This document shows, piece by piece, positions 30,926-41,273 of a stretch of DNA of 41,452 nt; the stretch's first letter is position 1; each line of letters opens with the position of its first letter. Under the pieces are notes generated by a model. The model saw only the letters and a program-made list of their open reading frames with translations. It had not been told where the DNA came from and searched no databases. This DNA comes from Oscillospiraceae bacterium (GTDB taxonomy: Bacteria; Bacillota; Clostridia; Oscillospirales; Oscillospiraceae). A program made the translations under genes and the position numbers. The stretch covers positions 1 through 41,452 of the forward strand of contig CADARY010000025.1 of the NCBI GenBank assembly GCA_902790375.1, given 5' to 3'.

Positions 30926-33280
30926 TTGCAATCAATTCTGCAGGGATATATATTATTCTTCAGCGCTTACCTGGACGCATTTGACGGCGACGGCGCCGCA
31001 GGCGGCGACGGCGGCAGCGGTATAGACGGCAATGTCATTGTCCAGGGCGGCGACGTACTTGCCACGGGCGGCATCGGCGGCGAAGGCGGCTGGGGCAGCG
31101 AGGGTCGAGGGATCGTCAACCCGGACTATGATAGTCCGGAAATACAAGCACCCAACGGCAAACCCGGCAGAGCTGTCACAGGAACCGTTACCTCCAACGA
31201 CACCGCCGAGGACAGCAGCGACAACAGCGCGTGGGCTGCCATTTCCGGGAATACTTCCGCAATGCGGTTTGTCCGCGTTCATGGCCATATCCACAGCTTC
31301 GCCTATACCGCCAGCGGCGCGACCATTACGGCAACGTGCGCGGAGGGCTGCTTTCTGCCCGGTAATCAAGCGACGCTGACCATCGCTGCGCCGCCGCATA
31401 CGACTTACGGTGACGGCCTTGATCCGGAAGCGGTGATCATCGACGAGGACTACATTCAGGGTGACGCGACTGTCAGTTATTATTCAACAGACATCGACAA
31501 TAACAAAATCGGAACTCCATGGAGTGAACCGCCTCTAAGGACTGCAGGGAGCTATGTGGCGGAGATTACAATGGGGACAGGCGGCAACACGGCGACCGCC
31601 TCCGTCAACTATACGATCGAAAAAGCCGAATCGATCGCAGTCGCGCCGACAGGTCTTACAGCAGTCTACGGACAGACCCTTGCCGATGTGAAGCTGACCA
31701 ATCCAGACGGCAACACGGAAGAAACCTGGACATGGGCGGATAAAACCACCACCAGCATAGGCAAACCCGGAAGCAATATTTTCAAGGCAAACTTCACGCC
31801 GAAGAATACCGATATTTATAAGTCCGTAAGCAATGTGGAGGTGAAAGTGGCCGTCAGCCGGGGCACGCAGACCATCACGGCCTCCGACGTGACAGCCGTC
31901 TACGGCGATACGGACAAGCGCGTAAACGCAAAAAGCGATGGTGACGGCGCGATCAGCTATGCCGTAAAGACCGGAAGCGAGGACCTGATCGATGTGGACG
32001 CCGCCACCGGCTTGTTGACGATCAAAAAGATCGGTACGGCGGCAGTCGTTGTCACAGCGTCGCAGACGGAGAACTATAACGCGGCGACGAAGGAAGTGAC
32101 TGTCACGATCGGCAAGGCCGCCCCGACCGTGAATGCACCAACGGCAAAGACGCTGAGCTATACCAGCTCTTCCCAGAAGCTGGTTACTGCAGGTTCAGCA
32201 ATCGGCGGCAAAATGTACTATGCGCTGACCACCAGGAACCAGGCTCCGGCGCATGATACCGCATATTCCGCATCCATCCCGGAAGCCAGCCTCCTCGGAA
32301 TCTATTATGTCTGGTACAAGGTGGTTGGGGACGAAAACCATTATGACACTGAGCCTGTCTGCATCCCGGTGGAGATTGACATAGACGAGGCGATCATGAC
32401 GGGTGCTGACATGGTGCTGAACGGTACGCTGGATTTGCGTTTCTACGTGGCAACTCCCAGGGACATTGACGCAAGCAGCGCCTATATGAGCATCAGCATC
32501 AGCGGCAAAGGCGCGAGAACACTGGAGATCCCGTACAAGAGCGGAACTTACCATGTTCCGACGCGCGAAATGGTCTACTCCTTCCCGGTCTACTCCATCG
32601 AGATGGCCGAGACTGTCACGGCTGTATTCCATTACATGAAGGACGGCGAGGCCAGGACGATCAGCAAAGAATACTCCGTCAGAGAGTATCTGAATGATCT
32701 GGAAAAACAGGAGCCCCATGAAAAGGTACTGGCAGAGATCAATGCCATCAGAAACTACGGCCACTACATGCAGCAGTACCTGAAAGAGCTGCACGGCTTT
32801 ACAGTCGGCGAGGGCGAAGGCTATGATTACCAGGCCATGCCCGCCGCAAGCAAGATCACGCCGCTCATGGAGCTCAAGGAATTTGAGCGCAAATGGGGCG
32901 CGCACAGATACGACGCAGCTGTTCTGCAGTCCATGGGTTATTACGACAGCTTTGAAGCGAGCACGACGCTGAACATCCGGCTGCAATTCAGGGAAGCTCC
33001 CGGCGCCGTCTCGGCGAAAGTAAACGGCAAAGGATGGAAGGTGAATCAGCTCGACGATACGACTTACCTGATCGAGATCCCCGATATCGATGCGTATCGT
33101 CTGGGCAAGCGCTGGCATGTAGAGGTCACGGCGGACGGGCATATTGTCTATGACGCAAATCTTTCTGCTCTGAGCTATGTCAGCGCCGTCCTGGCATCCG
33201 AGCGCTATCAGGTGGGCGAAGCGGAAGCGCTGACAGCGTTCTACAATTATTACGACGCAGTCAATCCCTATCATACCTGA
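30926..33280 (+). CDS. Surface protein 2, lacking its N-terminus
   Basis: 784 residues as read from a TTG at 30926 that has no ribosome site. It lies just after a terminator, and the first residues are not a signal peptide. A Gly-rich repeat (DGDGAAGGDGGSGIDGNVIV) is entered abruptly, so the 5' end, including the export signal, was probably deleted. The rest is intact: HSFAYTASGATITATCAEGC module, DPEAVIIDEDYIQGDATVSY, a pair of Ig/MBG-like repeats (about 235-480, TAVYGQTLADVKLTNPDGN and VTAVYGDTDKRV) and the shared C-terminal region from EAIMTGADMVLNGTLDLRFY (32387). It is closely related to surface proteins 1 and 3 at the C-terminus, followed by a small peptide gene, and likely not expressed as a secreted protein. 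Confidence 0.7.
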   Translation: MQSILQGYILFFSAYLDAFDGDGAAGGDGGSGIDGNVIVQGGDVLATGGIGGEGGWGSEGRGIVNPDYDSPEIQAPNGKPGRAVTGTVTSNDTAEDSSDNSAWAAISGNTSAMRFVRVHGHIHSFAYTASGATITATCAEGCFLPGNQATLTIAAPPHTTYGDGLDPEAVIIDEDYIQGDATVSYYSTDIDNNKIGTPWSEPPLRTAGSYVAEITMGTGGNTATASVNYTIEKAESIAVAPTGLTAVYGQTLADVKLTNPDGNTEETWTWADKTTTSIGKPGSNIFKANFTPKNTDIYKSVSNVEVKVAVSRGTQTITASDVTAVYGDTDKRVNAKSDGDGAISYAVKTGSEDLIDVDAATGLLTIKKIGTAAVVVTASQTENYNAATKEVTVTIGKAAPTVNAPTAKTLSYTSSSQKLVTAGSAIGGKMYYALTTRNQAPAHDTAYSASIPEASLLGIYYVWYKVVGDENHYDTEPVCIPVEIDIDEAIMTGADMVLNGTLDLRFYVATPRDIDASSAYMSISISGKGARTLEIPYKSGTYHVPTREMVYSFPVYSIEMAETVTAVFHYMKDGEARTISKEYSVREYLNDLEKQEPHEKVLAEINAIRNYGHYMQQYLKELHGFTVGEGEGYDYQAMPAASKITPLMELKEFERKWGAHRYDAAVLQSMGYYDSFEASTTLNIRLQFREAPGAVSAKVNGKGWKVNQLDDTTYLIEIPDIDAYRLGKRWHVEVTADGHIVYDANLSALSYVSAVLASERYQVGEAEALTAFYNYYDAVNPYHT

Positions 33281-33297
33281 ACCGGAGGGAAACAGAC

Positions 33298-33408
33298 ATG
33301 AAAACATATGCATCCCGAAAAGCGAAAAACCTCGCAGCGCTTACGCGCATCGACGACACGGCCCTCCAGGGAAGCGTCAACGCCACAGCATTTGATTACC
33401 CCGGCTGA
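33298..33408 (+). CDS. Small peptide B, companion of surface protein 2
   Basis: A 36-codon open frame with GGAGGG 8 nt upstream, directly after the surface-protein stop. It begins MKTYASRKAKNLAALTR, basic, and continues with IDDTALQGSVNATAFDYPG. The R-I-D-D-T-A-L-Q-G-S part matches R-F-D-E-T-A-F-H-G-S of peptide A, at the same relative place (after the surface gene). It is too short for most gene finders. A leader-like basic front and a conserved motif before a variable tail would suit a precursor peptide. The next gene is a PF14907-like nucleotidyltransferase. Confidence 0.6.
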   Translation: MKTYASRKAKNLAALTRIDDTALQGSVNATAFDYPG

Positions 33409-33462
33409 TACGACGCGCCGGAGGCCGTGATCGCCGTGTTTACGACAGGAGGGGAGAGGAAA

Positions 33463-34581
33463 ATGGCAAAAGAATACCAGGCAGAGCTGGATGACCTGAT
33501 CTATCTCGTCTCCTGCGCGTTGAAGGAAAGCGTTCCGGACAGGAGCCGTGTCGAAGCCATGGATCTTGCGGCGCTCTATACCGTCGCCGACCGTCATATG
33601 CTGACGGCGGCGGCGGCTTTCGCGCTGGAATCCGCGGGCATCCATGAGCCTGCATTCACGCAGGCAAAGGCCAAGGCCATGCGCAAAATCGCGCTGATGG
33701 ATAACGATATGTCTGCGATCTTCGCGGAGCTGGACGCGGCGGGAATCTGGCACATGCCGCTCAAGGGAGCGGTGCTGAAGGACTATTACCCGCAGTTCGG
33801 CATGCGCCAGATGTCCGACTATGATATCCTGTTTGACGCCGGACGCGCCGACGATGTGAGGGCCATCATGAAGGGCCTCGGCTTTCGCGCGGAGGAGTTT
33901 GACATCGTCCATCACGACGTCTATTTCAAGGAGCCGGTGAGCAATTTTGAGATGCACCGGCAATTGTTCGGGCCCGGCCTGCACGAGAAGCTGTATGAAT
34001 ACTACCGGGATGTGGAAAACCGCCTGCTGGGCGGGGGATATGAAAAGCATTTCAGCCCGGAGGATTTTTATCTCTATCTGACCGCCCATGAATACAAGCA
34101 CTATATGGACAAGGGCACGGGGCTGCGCTCCCTGCTGGATACCTGTGTGGTCCTGCAAAAGGAAGAGCTCGATATGGCCTTTGTGACAAGGGAAGCGGAG
34201 AAGCTGGGCATTGCGGAATTTGAGGCTGTCAACCGCTCCCTGGCGCTGCGCCTGTTCTCCGGCGGGGAACTGACGGCGCAGGAAAAGGAAACGCTGCAGA
34301 GCATGCTGGATGCGGGCGTCTACGGGTCAAGGGACTTTGCGGTTCAGAGAAGGCTGTCCCATTCCCGCAGCGGGAAGCTTCGCTATGCCCTGGAGCGCTT
34401 TCTTGAGCCGCTCAACAAGAACAGCTGGAATTACCGGAACCTCTCCTATGAATTTCCTCTGTTTTACAGATACAAAATCCTGCTGCCGCTCCTGCCGTTT
34501 TACCGGGTGTTTCTGCGCCTTGCCAGCGGGCGGCTCAAAGCGGAGCTGGAAGCCCTGAAAAAGGCGGAAAAGGAACGGTAA
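33463..34581 (+). CDS. Nucleotidyltransferase family protein (PF14907-like)
   Basis: 372 residues from ATG 33463 (AGGAGG 15 nt and GAGAGG 5 nt upstream). After a helical N-terminus comes the nucleotidyltransferase core: GIWHMPLKGAVLKDYYPQFG, then MRQMSDYDILFDAGRADDVR with the two catalytic Asp of the DxD pattern (D119, D121), and a third acidic position in SNFEMHRQLFGPG. Then a His-rich helical part FSPEDFYLYLTAHEYKHYMD. This is the NTP_transf_5/PF14907 family, whose members frequently occur in lasso-peptide and other RiPP clusters, though their role is untested. Here it follows a 36-residue peptide gene. No lasso cyclase or peptidase genes were found in the window. Confidence 0.8.
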   Translation: MAKEYQAELDDLIYLVSCALKESVPDRSRVEAMDLAALYTVADRHMLTAAAAFALESAGIHEPAFTQAKAKAMRKIALMDNDMSAIFAELDAAGIWHMPLKGAVLKDYYPQFGMRQMSDYDILFDAGRADDVRAIMKGLGFRAEEFDIVHHDVYFKEPVSNFEMHRQLFGPGLHEKLYEYYRDVENRLLGGGYEKHFSPEDFYLYLTAHEYKHYMDKGTGLRSLLDTCVVLQKEELDMAFVTREAEKLGIAEFEAVNRSLALRLFSGGELTAQEKETLQSMLDAGVYGSRDFAVQRRLSHSRSGKLRYALERFLEPLNKNSWNYRNLSYEFPLFYRYKILLPLLPFYRVFLRLASGRLKAELEALKKAEKER

Positions 34582-34985
34582 ACTATTTGGGAAACTCTTG
34601 AAATGCTGCATCTGCCGCGCCCGGCGGATGCGTACAACACCGATCATAGGGGGGGACAATCTGGAACCCCCCTCTGAAAAATCTTGCGTTCTGTTTTAGA
34701 ACATGTTATTATTAATAATAAATATTCACCTGTGCGGCCTGCCCGTCTTCGGGCGACAGACTGAGAATGCTGAACAGGAGCTTGAAAGCCGTGCTGAAAA
34801 AAATGCGCTCCTTTGTGCCGAACGGTGCAGAAGGTATGACTGCGCCCTTTTTGCGTCCTGCGATTGCGGGGCGCTTGAAACAGAATACTACATTCGTGAT
34901 GGATAAGCGTCGGACTTGAGGGGGTACTATACCCTTTCGGGTTCGGCGTTCTTTTCGCACAGACAAACTAAAGGGGGAAAAGCTT
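34582..34985. other. Leader and promoter region of the giant surface-protein gene
   Basis: 404 bp with no supported gene. It contains several structured elements: AGGGGGG/CCCCCCT hairpin (34648-34673), the AT palindrome TTATTATTAATAATAA (34706-34721), a GCCCG/CGGGC hairpin near 34739-34752, and GGGTACTATACCC (34922-34934). ATGGATAAGCGTCGGACTTG (34899-34918) resembles the leader of surface gene 1. A clear -35/-10 pair was not identified. The ribosome site is AAAGGGGG before ATG 34986. Confidence 0.45.
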
Positions 34986-37900
34986 ATGAAACAAACAACC
35001 AAAAGACTGTTCGGCGTCCTGCTATGCCTGGTGCTGGTGATGGCGTTCGCATCGCCCGCCTTCGCCATGCAGATTTTTGTGCAGGTCGGCACGGGTGAAG
35101 AGCCGATTACGCTGGAAGTGGAGCTCAGCGACAGCGTTGAGAATGTCAAGGCGAAGATCGAGGATAAGAAGGGCTTTCCGCTGGAACAGCAGACGCTGAT
35201 GTTTGGCGAAAAGACGCTTGAAAATGACAAGACTCTTGCGGATTACAACATCAAGGAGAAAAGCACACTGTCATTGATTATAACGCATAACGTGATCATC
35301 CCAAATGACATCCAGTATGGGCGCGTAGCAGCGGACAAGCTTTCGGCAACAGCGGGCGAAACCGTCACCCTGACCGCTAAGCCGGATACCGGCTGTAACC
35401 TGCTGAAGATCGGCGCAAAAGCCGGCAGGGCCGAGACTGTAGCGGATATCATTGCGGCAATAGGGACGGCCTCCTTTACAAACGGTGATGATACAGTTAG
35501 TGTATCTAAGAATGGTTTGGAAATAAGCTCTTACTCAATAGCAGCGGAAACAATCTTAACTAAATGGACAGATGTGTATTTTACAGCTACGGATGATAAC
35601 TATAATTCCTGGGCTTTTACTCTTTCGGGAGAAACGGGCAGGATTACAAATATAATATGCAGCGCTGGAACATTCTCTGGCACAAGTGACTATTTTCTGA
35701 TAAAGCCGGTTGTGCTGACGCCGGATACCACCAACCCGAACGTCTACACCTTCTCCATGCCCGCGGCCCCTGTGACCGTGAGCGCGGAGTTTGAAAAACT
35801 GTATCCCCTTTGGGTCGGCGGCACGCAGGTTACCAGCGCGAACTTGGGCACAAGTGAGTGGAGCTTTTATCCGGACACCGCTACCCTGCAGCTGTGGGGT
35901 GCGACGATCACAGGAGATTATCTCAGCGCTGCAATATACGCCGAGTCGATGGATTTGACCATCAACGTGACTTCGGACAGTACCGTTACCGGACCTGACG
36001 ACGGCTACGGGATTTGGGTGAAGTCTTCCGATGATGTCTCCCGGTCCATTACAATCAATGGTAATGGCAGGCTATCCGTCACTGGCGGCAGCACAGGCGT
36101 TAAGGTCAGCGGCAGCATTATCGTCAACGGAACGTTGAGCGCCGCGACCGGCACGACGGGAAATGACGATAAGTATGGCGTTGACGGCAACATCGTAATC
36201 AACCAGGGGGCTGTCGTGGCTGTCACGGGCACCACGCAGGCCATTCAGGGCACCGTTAGGAACGCCATCGCCGGCCTCGGCTGGACTGATGTGTCTGGCG
36301 TCGGGGGTGAAGCGGTGATCGCCGTCAGCGAAGGCCAGGCTCTTAATGATTATAAAAAGGTTCAGTTTCCGTATTACACAGTAACCTTCGATACTGAAGG
36401 CGGCGAGCCCGAGATCATGCCGGTGCACGTGCCAGTCGGCAGCACGATAGCCGCGCCCACCACACCGACCAAAGTAAATATGGCATTTACCGGCTGGTTC
36501 AACGGAACGAACCGTGTCACCTTCCCGTACACGCCTCCAGGGAATGTAACGCTGACGGCGCAGTGGACGGATGCGGTCGCGAGCATCACCAGGAACAACA
36601 AGACGAGCTATTACGCGACTTTGCAGGACGCGTTCGACATGGCGGTGGATGACGACATTATCAGGCTGATCTCGGACGTGATGATGAGGACAGACCTGTT
36701 CGTGCGCAACAAGAGAATCACGCTCGACCTCAACGATCATGGTTTGTTCATCAATTACAGCGTAATCGGCTACAAGATCCTCTGGGTCGAGAATAGCGGC
36801 AGCCTGACGCTGACCGACAACGCAGAGAACAAGACCGTCCATATCATAGAGATGGATAAGAGCGGCGAGATGTATCTGCCGGCGGACAAGCCTCTCTTTC
36901 GCGGCAGGTTTCCCGCGACAGGAAATGGGAACAAGACCATTGAGGTCACAGGCGGCTATATCGCCGGCGGCTACGCGAGCGGCGGCAGCGGTGGCGGCGG
37001 TGTGCGCGTTAGGAGCGGCAGCAGCTTCACGATGACTGGCGGCACGATCTGCGCCTGCACGACCTCCATGACTGACGCCGGCTACGGCGACTCCGGCGGA
37101 GGCGTGTACGTCGACGCCGACTGCAGTTTCACCATGACCGGCGGCACGATCCGGGACAACAATTCGTATGGCAACGGCGGCGGCGTGTACGTCGCAGGTA
37201 CATTCACGATGACCGGCGGCACGATCCGGAACAACAATTCATATGGGACCGGCGGCGGCGTGTATGTCAACGGCGGCACGTTCACGATGAATGGCGGCAC
37301 GATCAGCGGCAATACCGCCCCAGCCGGCGGCGGCGTGGACGTGACCGGCGGCACGTTCACGATGAATGGCGACAACGCCGCGATCCGCGGCAACACCGCC
37401 ACAAACTTTGGCGGCGGCGTGTGCCTGGAAAACGTCTCGGGCAGCAAGTTTATCCTGAAAAACGGCGCGGTCAGCGGCAATACCGCCGGGAGCTTCGGCG
37501 GCGGCGTGTTCATCTGGTCGAACGGCACACTCGAAATGTCCGGCGGTAAGATCAGCGACAACATCGCCACCTTGTTCGACGGCGGCGGCGTCACCGTCTG
37601 GGACGGCGGCGCACTCCAGATGACCGGCGGCAGTATCACTGGTAACTCTGCGCCGAACCGGGGTGGCGGAGTGTACGTCAACGGGAGCAGCACGTTCCAA
37701 ATGAGCGACGGCATGATCTCCGGCAATACCGCGAACCGAGGCGGTGCTGTATACAGCATGGGTACGTTCACCATGACCGGCGGCGAGATCGGCAGAGAGA
37801 ACCAGAAGAATACCGCTGTGTGGGGAGGCGGCGTATGTGTGGGTGGCGGCACGTTCACGATGGACGGCAAAAATGCCGCAATCAGCGGCAACACCGCCAC

Positions 37901-40900
37901 AGAATTTGGCGGCGGCGTGTGCCATGAAAACGACGTGGTTAGCAGGTTTATCCTGAAAAACGGCTCAATCAGCGGCAACACCGCCGGAAGCTTCGGCGGC
38001 GGCGTGTTCATCTGGCCGAACGGCACACTCGAAATGTCCGGCGGTGAGATCAGCGACAACATCGCCACCTTGCTCAACGGCGGCGGCGTCACCGTCTGGA
38101 ACGGCGGCGCACTCCAGATGACCGGCGGCAGCATCACTGGTAACTCCGCGCCGAACTGGGGTGGCGGAGTGTACGTCAACGGGAGCAGCACGTTCCAGGT
38201 CTCCGGCAAGGCATTCGTTACCGGCAACCTTCAAGGCGAAGCGGAAAACAATGTATATCTGGACACCGGCAAGATCGTCACCGTCTCCGGCGCGCTGGAG
38301 GACATTGCCCGCATCGGCGTGACTATGCAAACCCCCGGCGTGTTCACCAGTGACGCATCGGGCAAGGCGACTGCTGACAACTTCATCAGTGACAACAGCG
38401 CCTATACCGTCCAGACGGCGGGCAATGAACTCAAGCTGGGATTGGCCCCCGTCAAGTATCTGGACGCCGGTGGCACAGAGCAGAGCTGCACGGACTACAT
38501 CTTGGTCACTGACAGCAGCGCTTTCGAAGATGGCAAGTGGTATGTGGTCAACAGCAGTACTGTCAGCCGTGAAAATATTGATGCGAGCGCTAAAAATGTC
38601 AATCTGATTCTGTGTGACGGCTGCACTTTGACCGCGGGCAGCATCAACATTAGCGGGGGCGGTTCCCTGACGGTATATGCCGGCAGCACCGGTAATACCA
38701 TCAAGGGCAACGGTGCGCTGACGGTCAATACGGCAGACAACGCCGTGAGCGCAAACGGCGGCACAATGATCGTCAACGGCGGCGTGCTGAACCTGTCGTC
38801 GGAGTACACGGCATTTAACGACAGCGGCAGCCTGACCGTCAACGGTGGCAGTCTTACGGCTTACGCCACGGGCGAAAATCAGAAAGCCATCTACAATGAT
38901 GCCACCCTCAGCATTGCGAGCGACGTGCGCGTCCTGGCGGGCGACAGCGAGACAAGCTACACCGACGTGACGAATAACTCGGAGGGTGCCAAAGAAGCAA
39001 AGTGGGTGCGTTTCGCCGTTCCCACGCACACCCACAGCTTCACCTACTCTGCCAGCGGCGCGGTCATCACCGCGACCTGCACGGCGGACGGCTGCAAACT
39101 GCCCCCGAGCACGCAAGGCGGCACCAATCATGCCGTCACGCTGACCCTGAGCGCCGCCGATGCGGCCTATACCGGCAGCGCCTATGCGGGAGCAAGCCTT
39201 TCCAATACGACGGCATGGACGGGCGCCGGACTGACCGCGCCGACGATTGAATATGCCGGACGCGGCAGCACAAGCTATACAAAGAGCACAACCGCGCCGA
39301 CAGCTGCGGGCACTTATACCGCCAGCATCACGGTGGACACGGACAAGACCGCAACGAAGGATTTCACGATCAGCCCCATGGCGCTGACCATTGACACTGC
39401 GACGGCGACGAACCGCGCTTACGATAAGGACAGCACAGCGGTCACCATCAGCGCCGTTACGTTTAAGGACAGCAGCCAACAGGCGGTGGCGCTTACGCTG
39501 GGCGAAGACAATGACTACACCGTTACCGGCGCGATGACCGATGCGAATGCAGGCAACGGCAAGACCGTCAATGTCACCGTGACGCTCAAGAACGGCAATT
39601 ACAGCCTTGCGACGAATACCACGACCACCACGGTCAATATCAGCAAGGCAGCAGCCCAGACCATTGCGGATGTGAGGGATTCCCTGCTTTACACGGCGAC
39701 CTCTGTTTCCAAGTCCGTGGCTGACAAAATGCCTGCCGACGCGGGAACGCTGACCTACAACACGGCGGGAAACGCAACCAAGACCGGCAACGTCACGGTT
39801 TCCGATTTCTCTGTGAATAACAGCGGCACTGTGAGCGCCACACTCTCCGGCGGCGCGGAGAACGATACCGTCACCCTGCCCGTAACCATCAGCTCCACCA
39901 ACTATGCCGATTCCACCGTCAGAGTTGTGATAACGCTGATGCCTAAGGCGGACGCAGGGCTGAGCATCGCAGGCGCGCCCACATCCAAGACCTACGGCGA
40001 CGCGGATTTCACACTGACCGGCAGCGTGACGAACGCGGGAACCGGAACGGGCGTATGGACTTGGAGCACCAGCGATACTGCGGTATTCCAGATCACGCCG
40101 AATGGGGCGGCCGCAAGCGTTAAGATCCTGAAGGCCGGCTCGGCAACGATTACAGCCAGCTATGAGTCCGATACAACGACAGATACGGAGACGACTGCGG
40201 CCATTACGGTTAATACGAAGACGGTTACCATCCAGGCGAAGGATCAGAGCATCTATGTGGGAGGCGCTGTTCCCACACTTGTGGGCGCGGATTTCTACAC
40301 CGTCACCGGACTTGTGGGAACGGATACGCTGACGACCGACCCGACGCTGAAGTATCAGAAAAACAATATCGATGTAACTCCCGATAACACCACAACAGGC
40401 ACCTATGACATCGTTCCCTCCGGCGCGGCCGCAAGCGCGAATTACAGTATCAGCTATACAAACGGCACACTGACGATTGCCGTCATGACGGAGCCGGTCA
40501 TCACCGGCGCGGCGCTGGTGCTCGACGGCACGCTGAACTTCCGCTTCTATGTGGCCCTGCCCGAAGACTTTAACGAAAGCGGCGCGCACATGGTCTTCAC
40601 CATCCACGGCAGAACTGTCGACGTTCCGCTCTCCAAGGCAGAAGCCAGCACGGCAGCCGCTACGCAAGGCCAAAAAATCTTCTCCTGCCCGGTGTACTCC
40701 ATCGAAATGGCGGAGCCCGTTGCGGCGGTCTTCCATTACACGAAGGACAGCCAGGCCAAAACCGCGACGCTTACCGCCTCCATCAAGGATTATCTGGATA
40801 TAGCGCAGAAAACCTATCCGACGGATACAAAGCTTCAAGCCATGATCGCCGCCGTGAGAGACTACGGCCACTATATCCAGCCCTACCTCGCAAGACTCCA

Positions 40901-41273
40901 TGGCTTCACCGTCGGCAAGGGCGGTTATGCCGCAATGCCTGCCGCCACCGAGAGCCTCACGCCCACGACCGCGGAGGCGCTGAAGGATTACCAGACCAAG
41001 TGGAACAAATATGACGCAAGCCTTGTGGATTCCGTGAGCTACTATGACACCTTCGCCGAGCGTACCACGCGCTGCATGTGCGTGTCAAGCTCAAATCTGC
41101 GAGACCGCTTACCGCGACGGTGGACGACACGCCTTGGGAGATTACCAGTCTCGACGGCAATGTGTACGACATTGAGATCCCCGACATTGCGGCCAACAAC
41201 CTGGACGAGGTATACAAGGTGGTGTTCACTGCAGACGGAGTCCTTGTCTGCGATATCGGCGTTTCGGCCTTGA
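34986..41273 (+). CDS. Giant secreted surface protein 3 with an N-terminal ubiquitin-like domain (frameshifted near the end)
   Basis: 2095 residues as read. Signal peptide 1-27 ([16 protein letters not shown]), then a ubiquitin-like domain (28-102). A mixed beta region follows, then a Listeria-Bacteroides type repeat (about 459-530, [20 protein letters not shown] to NVTLTAQW). Next is a long right-handed beta-helix of GG-x-h-x-M-x-GG-x-I-x-x-N units (about 650-1080), a carbohydrate-binding-like beta domain, a [16 protein letters not shown] module, YDG/MBG Ig-like repeats (about 1465-1830) and the shared C-terminal region from [20 protein letters not shown] (40491). At 41068-41071 a CGCG in place of CG shifts the frame, so the last 65 or so residues are nonsense. 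The expected end reads in the next frame to 41380. No LPXTG, SLH or choline-binding repeats. It is probably an adhesin or host-contact protein (inference). Confidence 0.88.
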   Translation: MKQTTKRLFGVLLCLVLVMAFASPAFAMQIFVQVGTGEEPITLEVELSDSVENVKAKIEDKKGFPLEQQTLMFGEKTLENDKTLADYNIKEKSTLSLIITHNVIIPNDIQYGRVAADKLSATAGETVTLTAKPDTGCNLLKIGAKAGRAETVADIIAAIGTASFTNGDDTVSVSKNGLEISSYSIAAETILTKWTDVYFTATDDNYNSWAFTLSGETGRITNIICSAGTFSGTSDYFLIKPVVLTPDTTNPNVYTFSMPAAPVTVSAEFEKLYPLWVGGTQVTSANLGTSEWSFYPDTATLQLWGATITGDYLSAAIYAESMDLTINVTSDSTVTGPDDGYGIWVKSSDDVSRSITINGNGRLSVTGGSTGVKVSGSIIVNGTLSAATGTTGNDDKYGVDGNIVINQGAVVAVTGTTQAIQGTVRNAIAGLGWTDVSGVGGEAVIAVSEGQALNDYKKVQFPYYTVTFDTEGGEPEIMPVHVPVGSTIAAPTTPTKVNMAFTGWFNGTNRVTFPYTPPGNVTLTAQWTDAVASITRNNKTSYYATLQDAFDMAVDDDIIRLISDVMMRTDLFVRNKRITLDLNDHGLFINYSVIGYKILWVENSGSLTLTDNAENKTVHIIEMDKSGEMYLPADKPLFRGRFPATGNGNKTIEVTGGYIAGGYASGGSGGGGVRVRSGSSFTMTGGTICACTTSMTDAGYGDSGGGVYVDADCSFTMTGGTIRDNNSYGNGGGVYVAGTFTMTGGTIRNNNSYGTGGGVYVNGGTFTMNGGTISGNTAPAGGGVDVTGGTFTMNGDNAAIRGNTATNFGGGVCLENVSGSKFILKNGAVSGNTAGSFGGGVFIWSNGTLEMSGGKISDNIATLFDGGGVTVWDGGALQMTGGSITGNSAPNRGGGVYVNGSSTFQMSDGMISGNTANRGGAVYSMGTFTMTGGEIGRENQKNTAVWGGGVCVGGGTFTMDGKNAAISGNTATEFGGGVCHENDVVSRFILKNGSISGNTAGSFGGGVFIWPNGTLEMSGGEISDNIATLLNGGGVTVWNGGALQMTGGSITGNSAPNWGGGVYVNGSSTFQVSGKAFVTGNLQGEAENNVYLDTGKIVTVSGALEDIARIGVTMQTPGVFTSDASGKATADNFISDNSAYTVQTAGNELKLGLAPVKYLDAGGTEQSCTDYILVTDSSAFEDGKWYVVNSSTVSRENIDASAKNVNLILCDGCTLTAGSINISGGGSLTVYAGSTGNTIKGNGALTVNTADNAVSANGGTMIVNGGVLNLSSEYTAFNDSGSLTVNGGSLTAYATGENQKAIYNDATLSIASDVRVLAGDSETSYTDVTNNSEGAKEAKWVRFAVPTHTHSFTYSASGAVITATCTADGCKLPPSTQGGTNHAVTLTLSAADAAYTGSAYAGASLSNTTAWTGAGLTAPTIEYAGRGSTSYTKSTTAPTAAGTYTASITVDTDKTATKDFTISPMALTIDTATATNRAYDKDSTAVTISAVTFKDSSQQAVALTLGEDNDYTVTGAMTDANAGNGKTVNVTVTLKNGNYSLATNTTTTTVNISKAAAQTIADVRDSLLYTATSVSKSVADKMPADAGTLTYNTAGNATKTGNVTVSDFSVNNSGTVSATLSGGAENDTVTLPVTISSTNYADSTVRVVITLMPKADAGLSIAGAPTSKTYGDADFTLTGSVTNAGTGTGVWTWSTSDTAVFQITPNGAAASVKILKAGSATITASYESDTTTDTETTAAITVNTKTVTIQAKDQSIYVGGAVPTLVGADFYTVTGLVGTDTLTTDPTLKYQKNNIDVTPDNTTTGTYDIVPSGAAASANYSISYTNGTLTIAVMTEPVITGAALVLDGTLNFRFYVALPEDFNESGAHMVFTIHGRTVDVPLSKAEASTAAATQGQKIFSCPVYSIEMAEPVAAVFHYTKDSQAKTATLTASIKDYLDIAQKTYPTDTKLQAMIAAVRDYGHYIQPYLARLHGFTVGKGGYAAMPAATESLTPTTAEALKDYQTKWNKYDASLVDSVSYYDTFAERTTRCMCVSSSNLRDRLPRRWTTRLGRLPVSTAMCTTLRSPTLRPTTWTRYTRWCSLQTESLSAISAFRP
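35067..35288 (+). other. Ubiquitin-like domain of surface protein 3
   Basis: Codons 28 to about 101. The sequence opens [19 protein letters not shown] and continues [52 protein letters not shown]. Set against human ubiquitin it is identical at about 43 of 72 positions by hand count, with one extra residue after Gly10. Lys27, Lys29, Lys33 and Lys48 are kept; Lys6 and Lys11 are not. Ile44 is Met, Leu8 is Gly. The C-terminal RLRGG is absent, so it cannot be conjugated. The predicted signal-peptidase site (AFA) lies directly before Met1 of the domain. Confidence 0.9.
35471..35700 (+). other. A+T-rich island inside the giant gene
   Basis: About 230 bp with many AT-ending codons (for example TTTGGAAATAAGCTCTTACT, ATTACAAATATAATATGC) inside an otherwise G+C-rich gene. 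It remains in frame and encodes [20 protein letters not shown] and a domain ending near [11 protein letters not shown]. Composition differs sharply from both flanks, which suggests a separately acquired domain just behind the ubiquitin-like part. Confidence 0.5.
37350..37699 (+). repeat. Internal direct repeat, copy 1 (beta-helix)
   Basis: About 350 bp repeated in frame 498 bp downstream (37848-38197). The last 210 bp are nearly identical, differing at roughly one base in 20 or fewer. It encodes [23 protein letters not shown] and [15 protein letters not shown]. Confidence 0.8.
37848..38197 (+). repeat. Internal direct repeat, copy 2 (beta-helix)
   Basis: Second copy of the 350-bp unit, offset exactly 498 bp (166 codons). 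Recombination between the copies would remove or add 166 residues without changing frame. Confidence 0.8.

Noticed and set aside
34703-34906. A 67-codon plus-strand open frame in the leader of the giant gene
   Set aside because: No ribosome site, Cys-rich random-looking sequence overlapping palindromes; probably untranslated leader.
36930-38200. Dense short GC repeats that could be taken for a CRISPR array or VNTR
   Set aside because: The units are degenerate, vary in length, have no constant spacer and translate into beta-helix turns of one long open frame.
37965-40901. A 978-codon minus-strand open frame opposite the giant surface gene
   Set aside because: Its sequence mirrors the repeats of the plus-strand beta-helix (runs such as [20 protein letters not shown]) and shows no family features; no ribosome site or promoter.
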